A stretch of DNA of 64,000 nt from Eikenella glucosivorans (lineage in GTDB: Bacteria > Pseudomonadota > Gammaproteobacteria > Burkholderiales > Neisseriaceae), in assembly GCF_016025525.2 (NCBI RefSeq), contig NZ_JACSGR010000004.1, positions 149,736-213,735 on the forward strand, in the 5' to 3' direction. The position numbers were made by a program, and so were the translations under genes. The notes beneath the pieces were generated by a model, which was given only the letters and a program-made list of their open reading frames with translations, did not search any database and had not been told where the DNA came from. Of this stretch, positions 25,133 to 32,742 are shown in pieces (within the stretch, counting starts at the first letter, position 1; each line of letters begins with the position of its first letter).

Positions 25133-26728
25133 ATGTCCAATATCCCAGACCAAGTGCGCCGCCGCCGCACCTTCGCCATCATCTCCCACCCCGACGCGGG
25201 CAAAACCACGCTCACCGAAAAGCTGTTGCTGTTTTCCGGCGCGATTCAGAGCGCGGGCACGGTGAAAGGCAAGAAAAGCGGCAAATTCGCCACCTCCGAC
25301 TGGATGGAAATCGAGAAGCAGCGCGGCATTTCCGTGGCATCTTCCGTGATGCAGTTCGACTACCAAGACCACACGGTGAACCTGCTGGACACGCCCGGCC
25401 ACCAAGACTTCTCCGAAGACACCTACCGCGTACTCACCGCCGTGGACAGCGCATTGATGGTTATCGACGCAGCCAAAGGCGTGGAAGCGCAAACCATCAA
25501 ATTGCTCAACGTCTGCCGCCTGCGGAATACGCCGATTGTTACCTTCATGAACAAATACGACCGCGAAGTGCGCGATTCGCTGGAACTCTTGGACGAAGTG
25601 GAAAATATTTTGAAAATCCGCTGCGCGCCGGTAACCTGGCCTATCGGCATGGGCAAAAACTTCAAAGGCGTGTACCACATCCTGAACGACGAAATCTACC
25701 TGTTTGAAGCCGGCGGCGAACGCCTGCCGCACGAGTTCGACATCATCAAAGGCATCGACAATCCCGAGCTGGAACAACGCTTTCCGCTGGAAATCCAGCA
25801 GCTTCGCGACGAAATCGAACTGGTTCAGGCGGCTTCCAACGAGTTTGATTTGGACGAATTCCTTTCAGGTAGCCTCACGCCCGTGTTCTTCGGCTCGGCG
25901 ATTAACAACTTCGGCATTCAGGAAATCTTAAATTCACTGATTGACTGGGCGCCCGCGCCGAAACCGCGCGACGCGACCGTGCGCATGGTTGAGCCCGACG
26001 AGCCGAAGTTTTCCGGTTTTATCTTTAAAATCCAAGCCAATATGGACCCGAAACACCGCGACCGCATCGCCTTTTTGCGCGTCTGCTCGGGCAAATTCGA
26101 GCGCGGCATGAAAATGAAGCACCTGCGGATTAACCGCGACATCGCCGCCAGCAGCGTGGTTACCTTCATGTCGCATGACCGCGAGCTGGTGGAAGAGGCC
26201 TACGCGGGCGACATCATCGGCATCCCCAACCACGGCAACATCCAAATCGGCGATAGCTTCTCCGAAGGCGAACCGCTGGCATTTACCGGCATCCCCTTCT
26301 TCGCACCCGAACTGTTCCGCAGCGTCCGCATAAAAAACCCGCTGAAAATCAAGCAACTGCAAAAAGGTTTGCAGCAGCTTGGCGAAGAAGGCGCGGTGCA
26401 GGTGTTCAAGCCGATGAGCGGTGCGGATTTGATTTTGGGCGCGGTGGGCGTATTGCAGTTTGAAGTGGTTACCTCGCGGCTGGCGGCGGAATATGGCGTA
26501 GAAGCGGTGTTCGACAACGTGTCCGTGTGGTCGGCGCGCTGGGTGTCGTGCGGCGACAGGAAAAAGCTGGCGGAATTTGAAAAGGCCAACGCGGTAAACC
26601 TGGCCATCGACGCGGGCGGCAACCTGGCCTACCTCGCCCCCAACCGTGTGAACCTGAACCTGACGCAGGAACGCTGGCCGGATATTGTGTTCCATGAAAC
26701 GCGCGAGCACGCGGCGAAGCTAAGCTGA
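25133..26728 (+). CDS. prfC: Peptide chain release factor 3
   Basis: RF3 is the GTPase that removes RF1 or RF2 from the ribosome after termination. The 531-residue product has the expected length. GTPase motifs are HPDAGKTTLTEK near residue 19, LLDTPGHQDFSEDTYR near residue 84 and NKYDRE near residue 140. The central domain contains a DUS-derived FLSGSL-type segment at 25863. The gene is monocistronic, with a DUS pair after the stop. Confidence 0.96.
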   Translation: MSNIPDQVRRRRTFAIISHPDAGKTTLTEKLLLFSGAIQSAGTVKGKKSGKFATSDWMEIEKQRGISVASSVMQFDYQDHTVNLLDTPGHQDFSEDTYRVLTAVDSALMVIDAAKGVEAQTIKLLNVCRLRNTPIVTFMNKYDREVRDSLELLDEVENILKIRCAPVTWPIGMGKNFKGVYHILNDEIYLFEAGGERLPHEFDIIKGIDNPELEQRFPLEIQQLRDEIELVQAASNEFDLDEFLSGSLTPVFFGSAINNFGIQEILNSLIDWAPAPKPRDATVRMVEPDEPKFSGFIFKIQANMDPKHRDRIAFLRVCSGKFERGMKMKHLRINRDIAASSVVTFMSHDRELVEEAYAGDIIGIPNHGNIQIGDSFSEGEPLAFTGIPFFAPELFRSVRIKNPLKIKQLQKGLQQLGEEGAVQVFKPMSGADLILGAVGVLQFEVVTSRLAAEYGVEAVFDNVSVWSARWVSCGDRKKLAEFEKANAVNLAIDAGGNLAYLAPNRVNLNLTQERWPDIVFHETREHAAKLS

Positions 26729-26735
26729 CTTAAAG

Positions 26736-26767
26736 AGGCTACCTGAAAAAAGATTTTCAGGTAGCCT
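26736..26767. terminator. DUS inverted pair after prfC
   Basis: AGGCTACCTGAAAA and TTTTCAGGTAGCCT are separated by four bases, making a compact hairpin. Confidence 0.75.
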
Positions 26768-26846
26768 TGGTTTCAGGCAGCCTGGGTGTGGATAGGCAAG
26801 CTGCCTTTTCTGGTGTTTCTAATTTCTAATTATTTTGGAGGTCATA

Positions 26847-27359
26847 ATGAAAACGAAAAGATTGGTTTTGAGTGCTATGTTGGCGCTGGCGGCTTCATCC
26901 GCCGCGGCCAAGCTGCCTGCCGCAGTGCAACGGGCAGTGAATGAAGATGCGCGGCTTTGCCGTGATTCGGGCGGGCGCTTTTCTTACAGCAAGGCGGTGC
27001 AGGCTGTGGATTTGAATGGCGACGGCCACCCCGATTATGTTTACGATTCGGGCGAAACGATGTGTGCCGGCGGCGCTGATTTGGGCGGCTCGGGCGGTTG
27101 GCTGGTTACTGTGTTTGCGGGGCAGCCGGACGGGACGGCTAAAGAGGCGTTTAGCAACGGGGCAATCGGTGCGCGGATGATAAACGGCCGGCTGTATTTG
27201 GGCGTGGGCGGGGCATACTGCGGGCAAAATACGCGCGGCAGGGTGCGCGCCCAATACGACAACTGCATCCGCCCGCTGCAATGGAACGCGCGCAGGAAGG
27301 TGTTTGAGTTTGCGCCCGTGTCGCAGAAAAGGCCGTTTCCGGCAAGCTGGGAGCGGTAA
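26847..27359 (+). CDS. Exported protein with a Ca-binding-like DxNGDGxxD motif
   Basis: The 170-residue protein begins with a Sec signal (MKTKRLVLSAMLALAASSAAA, cut near residue 21). VDLNGDGHPDYVYD near residue 54 resembles the calcium-binding loop of FG-GAP or dockerin-type repeats. Four cysteines suggest disulfides in the periplasm. The ATG at 26847 has a perfect GGAGG site; TTG at 26835 is in frame. The family is not recognised. Confidence 0.7.
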   Translation: MKTKRLVLSAMLALAASSAAAKLPAAVQRAVNEDARLCRDSGGRFSYSKAVQAVDLNGDGHPDYVYDSGETMCAGGADLGGSGGWLVTVFAGQPDGTAKEAFSNGAIGARMINGRLYLGVGGAYCGQNTRGRVRAQYDNCIRPLQWNARRKVFEFAPVSQKRPFPASWER

Positions 27360-27408
27360 TGGGACGGCTAGGCTGGGTTGCAATCCAGGCTGGCTGTTGA
27401 TGAAGAAG

Positions 27409-27473
27409 AGGCTACCTGAAAATTTCGACGGTCTTGTTTTAATGGCGTTAAAGCTCGCATTTTCAGGTAGCCT
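27409..27473. terminator. DUS pair enclosing a composite spacer
   Basis: DUS arms at 27409-27422 and 27460-27473 enclose a spacer with TTTTAATGGCGTTAAAGCTC, related to the DUS-linked composite repeat. Confidence 0.5.
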
Positions 27474-27489
27474 GTAACCGATAAACAGG

Positions 27490-28020
27490 ATGGGGAAACG
27501 AATGGCTTGGTTCAAAATGAGCGAGTGGGAATGGTGGAACAAGCTGGCGCTGGCGGCGGCTCTGGTGTTGGGTGCGGTGTTGGTGATGATGCAGCCGCTG
27601 GTGTGGAAGAAGGGGGCGTCTTGGCTGGCGGGGGCGGTGTTTGCCGTGCTGGCGGCGGGTTGTGTGCGCTGGCTGTTCCGCTTGCGCAAGGGCGGCGCAG
27701 GTTTGGCGGCGGGGGATCGGTTTAAGCGGGATATGTCGCGCGTGATGTGGGGGGTGCTGATGGCGGTTGTGCTGACGCGTGTGCTGGTGAATGCGGTGTT
27801 GCTGGTGTCGCTGCTGCCGGTTGAGCCGGTGTCGGTGAAGGCGCGTTTGCTGGATACGCAGAAGGGCGGTTTTAAATCGTGGGTGTTGGAGCTGGAAGAC
27901 GGCACGCGCTTTGAATTGGACGATGGTTTGCTGCGGCGTGCGCCGGAGGACTTGGCGGGGCAGACGGTGCGGGTGAGGGTGCGGGAGAATGGGCTGGGGT
28001 ATTATGTGGTGGCGGAGTAG
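27490..28020 (+). CDS. Membrane protein with C-terminal beta domain, unknown function
   Basis: The 176-residue product has three hydrophobic segments (about residues 18-36, 43-62 and 86-111) and a soluble C-terminal part that looks like a small beta fold (VSVKARLLDTQKGG, then VRVRVRENGLGYYV). ATG at 27502 has a GGGGA site five bases upstream and may be the true start. The family is not recognised. Confidence 0.6.
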   Translation: MGKRMAWFKMSEWEWWNKLALAAALVLGAVLVMMQPLVWKKGASWLAGAVFAVLAAGCVRWLFRLRKGGAGLAAGDRFKRDMSRVMWGVLMAVVLTRVLVNAVLLVSLLPVEPVSVKARLLDTQKGGFKSWVLELEDGTRFELDDGLLRRAPEDLAGQTVRVRVRENGLGYYVVAE

Positions 28021-28036
28021 GGCGTGAATGTGAAAA

Positions 28037-28071
28037 AGGCTACCTGAAAACCTTGCGTTTTCAGGTAGCCT
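28037..28071. terminator. DUS inverted pair between convergent genes
   Basis: AGGCTACCTGAAAA and TTTTCAGGTAGCCT are seven bases apart, between the plus-strand membrane gene and minus-strand suhB. It likely terminates both. Confidence 0.8.
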
Positions 28072-28092
28072 TTATGCTGTGCGAGGGGAGGA

Positions 28093-28884
28093 TTAGGCGG
28101 CCAGATGGGGGGCGATGGTTTGCAGCATTTGCGCCAGCACTTTGGGGTTGGCGGCTACGATGTCGCCGCTTTCGAGCCAGCCTTCGTTGCCTTTCATGTC
28201 GGTTACGATGCCGCCCGCTTCCTGCACGATGAGGGCGCCGGCGGCGATGTCCCAGGGTTTGAGGTTGAATTCGAAGAAGCCGTCGAAGCGGCCGCAGGCC
28301 ACGGCGCAGAGGTCGAGCGAGGCGGCGCCTTCGCGGCGGGCGCCGGCGGTTTTGGCGAGGAAGCTTTGCAGGATGTTCAGGTAGCTTTCCATCATGCTTT
28401 GATCGACCACGGGGAAACCGGTGCCGATGAGGCAGCGGTTGAGCTCGATGCGGCTGGATACGCGGATGCGGCGGTCGTTGAGCAGGGCGCCCTGGCCGCG
28501 GGAGGCGAGGTAGAGGTCGTTGCGCTCGGGGGCGTAAACGAGGGCTTCTTGCAGCATGCCTTTGTGCAGCAGAGCCATGCTGACGGCGTATTGGGGGTGG
28601 CCGTGCAGATAGTTGGTGGTGCCGTCGAGCGGGTCGATGATCCATTCGTATTCGGCTTTCTCGGGGCCGCTGCTGCCGCTTTCTTCGGCGGTGATTTTGT
28701 GCTGGGGGTAGGCTTCCTGCAGGATTTCTCGGATGATTTCTTCGGCGGTGCGGTCTACGTCGGATACGAAGTCGTTGAAGGCTTTGCTGTCGATTTTGAC
28801 GGCGCCGAGGTTGTTGGCGGCGCGCAGCATCATGTCGCCGGCGCGGCGGGCGGCTTTGATGGCGGTGTTGAGGACGGGGTTCAT
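28093..28884 (-). CDS. suhB: Inositol-1-monophosphatase family protein
   Basis: The 263-residue protein belongs to the Li-sensitive, Mg-dependent phosphatase family. Metal-binding motifs are visible: EESGSSG near residue 67, WIDPLDGTTNYLHG near residue 81 and WDIAAGALIVQEAGG near residue 211. SuhB hydrolyses inositol phosphate and in E. coli also joins rRNA antitermination complexes. Which role matters here cannot be seen. Confidence 0.93.
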   Translation of the reverse strand: MNPVLNTAIKAARRAGDMMLRAANNLGAVKIDSKAFNDFVSDVDRTAEEIIREILQEAYPQHKITAEESGSSGPEKAEYEWIIDPLDGTTNYLHGHPQYAVSMALLHKGMLQEALVYAPERNDLYLASRGQGALLNDRRIRVSSRIELNRCLIGTGFPVVDQSMMESYLNILQSFLAKTAGARREGAASLDLCAVACGRFDGFFEFNLKPWDIAAGALIVQEAGGIVTDMKGNEGWLESGDIVAANPKVLAQMLQTIAPHLAA

Positions 28885-29078
28885 GTTTCTCCGATTCGGG
28901 CTGTGGGGCAGGCAGGCTACCTGAAAATTGGAAAGGGGCTGCGCTTAGGGGAGGCAGCCGATTGATGGGGCGGCATTATACCTTGGGCGGCAGGCGGGCA
29001 AAAGCGGGCGGGCTTTAAATCGGCGGGGGCGGCCTTATTTGGCTGGGGATCGGATGCTTGATTTTGTGTGAGGATGAA

Positions 29079-29570
29079 ATGACTGTTTTGTTGGTTGTGC
29101 TGGCGCTGGCGTTGCTGCTGGCGGGTTTGGCGGGGGCGGTGCATCCGCTGCTGCCGGGGATGCCGCTGATGTTTGCGGGCACGTGGCTGTTGGCTTACAG
29201 CCAGGATTATGAGGTGATCGGCCCGACGGCGCTGGTGGTATTGGGGCTGATTTTGGCGCTGGCTTGGACGCTGGATTATGTGGCGGGGCTTTTGGGGGCG
29301 AAGTTTACGGGGGCGAGCAAACAGGCGCTGTGGGGCTCGCTGGCGGGCGGCGTGGTGGGGCTGTTTTTCGCGCTGCCGGGGATGGTGTTGGGCCCGCTGG
29401 TGGGCGCGGCGGTGGGGGAGTTTGCGGCGCGGCGCAGTTTGTGGGCGGCGGGCAAGGTGGGGTTGGGCACGCTGCTGGGCATGGTGGCGGGGGTGGTGGC
29501 GAAGCTGGGCTGTGCGCTGGTGGTGTTGTTTAGTATTTTGGGGCTGTATGTGTATTATTGGGTGAGCTGA
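29079..29570 (+). CDS. DUF456 family membrane protein
   Basis: The 163-residue product is very hydrophobic and Gly-rich, with about five membrane segments. It carries typical DUF456 sequences: HPLLPGMPLMFAGTWLLA near residue 24 and LDYVAGLLGAKFTGASKQA near residue 66, then GxxxG-rich helices. Function is unknown for the family. The ATG at 29079 has an AGGAT site; an in-frame start at 29058 is less likely. Confidence 0.8.
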   Translation: MTVLLVVLALALLLAGLAGAVHPLLPGMPLMFAGTWLLAYSQDYEVIGPTALVVLGLILALAWTLDYVAGLLGAKFTGASKQALWGSLAGGVVGLFFALPGMVLGPLVGAAVGEFAARRSLWAAGKVGLGTLLGMVAGVVAKLGCALVVLFSILGLYVYYWVS

Positions 29571-29579
29571 GGGATTGGG

Positions 29580-29618
29580 TTTCAGGTAGCCTGTGATTGA
29601 AATGAGGCTACCTGAAAA
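29580..29618. terminator. DUS inverted pair after the DUF456 gene
   Basis: TTTCAGGTAGCCT at 29580-29592 faces AGGCTACCTGAAAA at 29605-29618. Confidence 0.65.
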
Positions 29619-29686
29619 ACGGCGGGATGATTTTTAGCGGTGCGGCAACGCTGTCGCGCTGTGTTTTAACTTGGTTGAAGCTGACG

Positions 29687-29727
29687 TTTTCAGGTAGCCT
29701 TTCTCTGATATGATGGCTACCTGAAAA
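29687..29727. terminator. DUS inverted pair before the PTS genes
   Basis: TTTTCAGGTAGCCT at 29687-29700 faces TGGCTACCTGAAAA at 29714-29727. The sequence 29641-29686 before it matches the DUS-linked composite repeat (TTGGTTGAAGCTGACG). Confidence 0.5.
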
Positions 29728-29753
29728 ATAAATGGTAATGGAATGAGAAGCAG

Positions 29754-30167
29754 ATGATTGGTTTGATGATTATGACGCATGAAACGCTGGGCGAGTCTTA
29801 CAGCAAGCTGGCGCAGCACTTTTTCGGGCAGATGCCGGAGTATCTGTCGATTATCGGCGTGCGGCCGGACGACGAGCCGGAGCGGGTGATGGAGCGGGCG
29901 CGGCGCGAGGCCGAGCGGCTGGCGTTTACCGACGGCATCCTGCTGTTGGCGGATGTGTTCGGCGCCACGCCGTGCAATGTGGGGCGGCAGCTGTTGCAGC
30001 AATACCGGATGGTGCTGCTCACCGGGCTGAATGCGCCGATGATGGTGAAGGCGGTGCAGGAGGCGAAAAAGGCCGATGATTTGCTGGCGCTGGCCGAGAT
30101 GGTGCGCCAGTCGGCTTTGGCGGGGATTATGCTGATCCGGCCGGAAGAGGAGCAGGGCGTATGCTGA
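29754..30167 (+). CDS. PTS mannose-type EIIA domain protein
   Basis: The 137-residue protein is a single mannose-family EIIA domain. His9 in LMIMTHETLGES is the expected phosphorylation site, and LLLADVFGATPCNVG near residue 62 is typical. No EIIB or EIIC gene is present, so sugar transport by this unit alone is unlikely; it probably has a regulatory role, as proposed for the incomplete PTS of Neisseria. Its end overlaps the HPr gene by seven bases. Confidence 0.9.
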   Translation: MIGLMIMTHETLGESYSKLAQHFFGQMPEYLSIIGVRPDDEPERVMERARREAERLAFTDGILLLADVFGATPCNVGRQLLQQYRMVLLTGLNAPMMVKAVQEAKKADDLLALAEMVRQSALAGIMLIRPEEEQGVC

Positions 30168-30430
30168 AGCAGCAGGTGGAGATTATCAATAAATTGGGGC
30201 TGCATGCGCGCGCGTCGAGCAAGTTTACGCAAACGGCGGGCGCATTCCAGGCGGAAACGCGGGTGTGCCGCAACGGCAAGTGCGTAAACGGCAAGAGCAT
30301 CATGGGCTTGATGATGCTGGCGGCGGCCAAGGGCTCGGTGATCGAAATCGAAACCGAGGGCGCAGACGAGCAGGCGGCGATGCAGGCGCTGGTGGCTTTG
30401 GTAAACAATTATTTCGACGAAGGCGAATAA
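30161..30430 (+). CDS. ptsH: Phosphocarrier protein HPr
   Basis: HPr carries phosphate from enzyme I. The 89-residue product has His15 in NKLGLHARAS (phosphorylated by EI) and Ser46 in NGKSIMGLMML, the position modified by HPr kinase in organisms that have HprK. It overlaps the EIIA gene and is followed by ptsI after two bases, so the three form one translationally coupled operon. Confidence 0.95.
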   Translation: MLKQQVEIINKLGLHARASSKFTQTAGAFQAETRVCRNGKCVNGKSIMGLMMLAAAKGSVIEIETEGADEQAAMQALVALVNNYFDEGE

Positions 30431-30432
30431 AC

Positions 30433-32193
30433 ATGAGCGTGGTGTTGCACGGATTTGCGGCGGGCAGCGGGATTGCCATCGGGCGGGCGCATTTGGTGGT
30501 GCGCGGCATGGAGGAAGTGCCGCAGCTGGACATGGCTCCGGAAGAAATCGATGCCGAGGCCGAACGTTTTGAAGCAGCGGTAAAGGCCACCCGCCGCCAG
30601 CTGGAACAGCTGCGCAGCGCCATCCCCGAAAATGCCCCCACCGAGCTGGGCGCGTTTATTTCGCTGCACCTGATGCTGCTGGCCGACGTTACCCTCTCGC
30701 GCGAGCCGATCGACATCTTGCGCGCGCAGGGCATCAATGCCGAATGGGCGCTGAAGCTGCAAACCGACAAGCTGGCCGAACAGTTTGACGCCATCGACGA
30801 CGAATACCTGCGCGAGCGCAAGCAGGACATGCTTCAGGTGGCCGAACGGATTTATCAAAACTTAATGGGGCAGAATGACGATTTCCTGCCCGACACCGAA
30901 ACAGAAGATGATATTATCCTGATTTCTCACGATTTTTCTCCGGCTGATGCCGTGTATTTCAAAGAACACCGCATTGCCGGTTTCGCCACCGATGCCGGCG
31001 GCCCCACCAGCCACACCGCCATTTTGGGGCGCAGCCTGGATGTGCCCTCAGTGATCGGCCTATACAACGCGCGCGAGCTGATCAGCCAAGACGAATGGAT
31101 CATCGTGGACGGCCTCAGCGGCGTGCTGATCATCAATCCAGATGATTTGATCCTGAGCGAATACCGCAAGCGCGACCGCGTGTACCGCAGCCAGCGCCGC
31201 CTGCTCAACAAACTCAAAGACATTACCGCCACCACCAAAGACGGCATCGATATCGAGCTTTTGGCCAACATCGAATCCGGCCAAGATGTGCGCTTGATGA
31301 ACCGCCTTTCCGCCGACGGCGTGGGCTTGTTCCGCAGCGAATTCCTGTTTCTCAACCGTGACAACCTGCCTGATGAAGACGAACAATACCGCGTGTATGC
31401 CGGTATCGTGAAAAAGCTCAAAGGCAAGCCGCTCACCCTGCGCACCGTGGATTTGGGCGTGGATAAAAACCCGCGCTGGTTTGGCGAAGGCCACTCGCTC
31501 AATCCTGCCTTGGGTATGACCGGCATCCGTCTCTGCCTGGCCGAGCCGGTGATGTTCCGCACCCAGATGCGGGCGGCTTTGCGCGCAGCGGCGCTGGGGC
31601 CGGTGAAAATCATGTGGCCGATGATCAGCTCGGTGGACGAAGTGCGCCAGTGCATCAACCATTTGGCCACTGCACGCCGCCAGCTGGACGAACGCGGTGA
31701 AGAATACGGCGAAGTGCAGGTGGGGGCGATGATCGAAATCCCTTCTGCCGCGCTCACGGTGGGCAGTATCCTGAAATATCTGGATTTTATCTCAGTCGGC
31801 ACCAACGATTTGATTCAATACACTTTATCGGTGGATCGCGGCGACGACAGCGTGAGTTATCTCTATCAGCCCAGCCATCCGGCGGTGTTGAAGCTGCTGC
31901 ACCATGTGTTTAGCACCGCCAAGCGCATGGGCAAGCCGGTGTCGGTGTGCGGCGAAATGGCGGGTGACCTGCATTTCACCCGCCTGCTGCTGGGCTTGGG
32001 CTTGCGCCGGTTTTCCATGAATGCCAGCAATCTGCTGGCGGTGAAGAATGTGATCATTCAAAGCAACGCGGGAGAACTGGCGGATCAGGTGCGCAAACTG
32101 CTGCGCATGGGCGACCCGGAAAAGGTTCGGCAGGCCGTTAAGAAAATGAATGCGCTGGATGATGACAAAAATACAACAGTTGAAACAGCATAA
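30433..32193 (+). CDS. ptsI: Phosphoenolpyruvate-protein phosphotransferase (enzyme I)
   Basis: Enzyme I takes phosphate from PEP and passes it to HPr. The product is 586 residues, close to the family length. The active His lies in GGPTSHTAILGRS at about residue 194, and the PEP-binding domain has GVGLFRSEFLF, AMIEIPSAA and SVGTNDLIQY followed by VCGEMAG. I set the start at ATG 30433, two bases after ptsH; the frame is open further upstream but overlaps ptsH. Confidence 0.96.
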   Translation: MSVVLHGFAAGSGIAIGRAHLVVRGMEEVPQLDMAPEEIDAEAERFEAAVKATRRQLEQLRSAIPENAPTELGAFISLHLMLLADVTLSREPIDILRAQGINAEWALKLQTDKLAEQFDAIDDEYLRERKQDMLQVAERIYQNLMGQNDDFLPDTETEDDIILISHDFSPADAVYFKEHRIAGFATDAGGPTSHTAILGRSLDVPSVIGLYNARELISQDEWIIVDGLSGVLIINPDDLILSEYRKRDRVYRSQRRLLNKLKDITATTKDGIDIELLANIESGQDVRLMNRLSADGVGLFRSEFLFLNRDNLPDEDEQYRVYAGIVKKLKGKPLTLRTVDLGVDKNPRWFGEGHSLNPALGMTGIRLCLAEPVMFRTQMRAALRAAALGPVKIMWPMISSVDEVRQCINHLATARRQLDERGEEYGEVQVGAMIEIPSAALTVGSILKYLDFISVGTNDLIQYTLSVDRGDDSVSYLYQPSHPAVLKLLHHVFSTAKRMGKPVSVCGEMAGDLHFTRLLLGLGLRRFSMNASNLLAVKNVIIQSNAGELADQVRKLLRMGDPEKVRQAVKKMNALDDDKNTTVETA

Positions 32194-32210
32194 CGTTTCG
32201 ATTGGGAAGT

Positions 32211-32279
32211 GAAGAATTGTTAAAAATTATTGTTAAAATACCGAGCTTAATCTTTACTTAAATAAATGAACAATTCTTC
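32211..32279. repeat. 11-base inverted repeat after ptsI
   Basis: GAAGAATTGTT (32211-32221) and AACAATTCTTC (32269-32279) are perfect inverted arms in an AT-rich stretch 18 bases past the ptsI stop. The long 47-base loop makes it an uncertain terminator; an operator is possible. Confidence 0.45.
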
Positions 32280-32348
32280 TTCTTTCTATACTTAGTGCAA
32301 GTTTATGGCAGCGAACTGCCGTATTTGGGTAAAAAGTAACAATTAGTA

Positions 32349-32377
32349 GTGACAATAATCAAAGCATTCTATACAAT
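32349..32377 (+). promoter_or_regulatory. Promoter of the putative sRNA
   Basis: GTGACA (32349-32354) and TACAAT (32372-32377) are spaced by exactly 17 bases. No open reading frame follows before the terminator at 32444-32483. Confidence 0.6.
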
Positions 32378-32383
32378 GCGCCC

Positions 32384-32483
32384 CGCCTGTGCTGCTTCTT
32401 GGTAGGCGGCATGGATAGTAAGTAGACGTTTTCCCGCAAGTTGGCCATCAATACTTCCTCCCTTGGTATTGATGGCTTTTTTT
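32384..32483 (+). ncRNA. Putative small RNA with anti-Shine-Dalgarno terminator loop
   Basis: A sigma70-like promoter is followed by about 100 bases with two stem-loops. The first pairs CCGCCT (32383-32388) with AGGCGG (32404-32409). The second is a strong intrinsic terminator with 11-base arms GCCATCAATAC/GTATTGATGGC and seven Ts. Its loop TTCCTCCCTTG can pair with Shine-Dalgarno sequences. This design recalls Hfq-dependent sibling sRNAs of Neisseria (NmsR/NgncR type), but homology is not proven. It lies between ptsI and leuS. Confidence 0.6.
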
Positions 32484-32671
32484 GTCTGTGCTAGGGCGTC
32501 AAAAATGAATGTTCAATTTGAGCCGGATTGCCATTTGTATTTTTCAGGTAGCCTGATGGCGCAGCCGGCGGGCACGGTTTGTTTCTATTGGATGGGGCGC
32601 TTTTCCCAGCAAAGTCTGCCCGCCCCGCAGGCTGATGCTTCTATTGTTTTCTGTTCCGTTTCCTCCTCTGT

Positions 32672-32700
32672 TTGGCGATGAGCCGCTGCTGGCTTATAAT
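32672..32700 (+). promoter_or_regulatory. leuS promoter
   Basis: TTGGCG (32672-32677) and TATAAT (32695-32700) with a 17-base spacer lie 43 bases before the leuS start. This argues against the upstream in-frame ATG at 32635 as the start. Confidence 0.65.
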
Positions 32701-32742
32701 CCGCAGTTTTCCAAACTAGCTCAATCTGCCGGCAGAACCATC

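Noticed and set aside
32211..32340. A second sRNA in tandem upstream of the 32384 RNA
   Set aside because: TATACT at 32287 and a GGCAG/CTGCC hairpin at about 32307-32320 exist, but there is no T-run and no matching -35, so I could not support a separate transcript.
32635..32742. Leu-rich N-terminal extension of leuS as a possible leucine leader peptide
   Set aside because: It is in frame with leuS without a stop, and a well-spaced TTGGCG/TATAAT promoter lies within it, so the mRNA probably begins after it.
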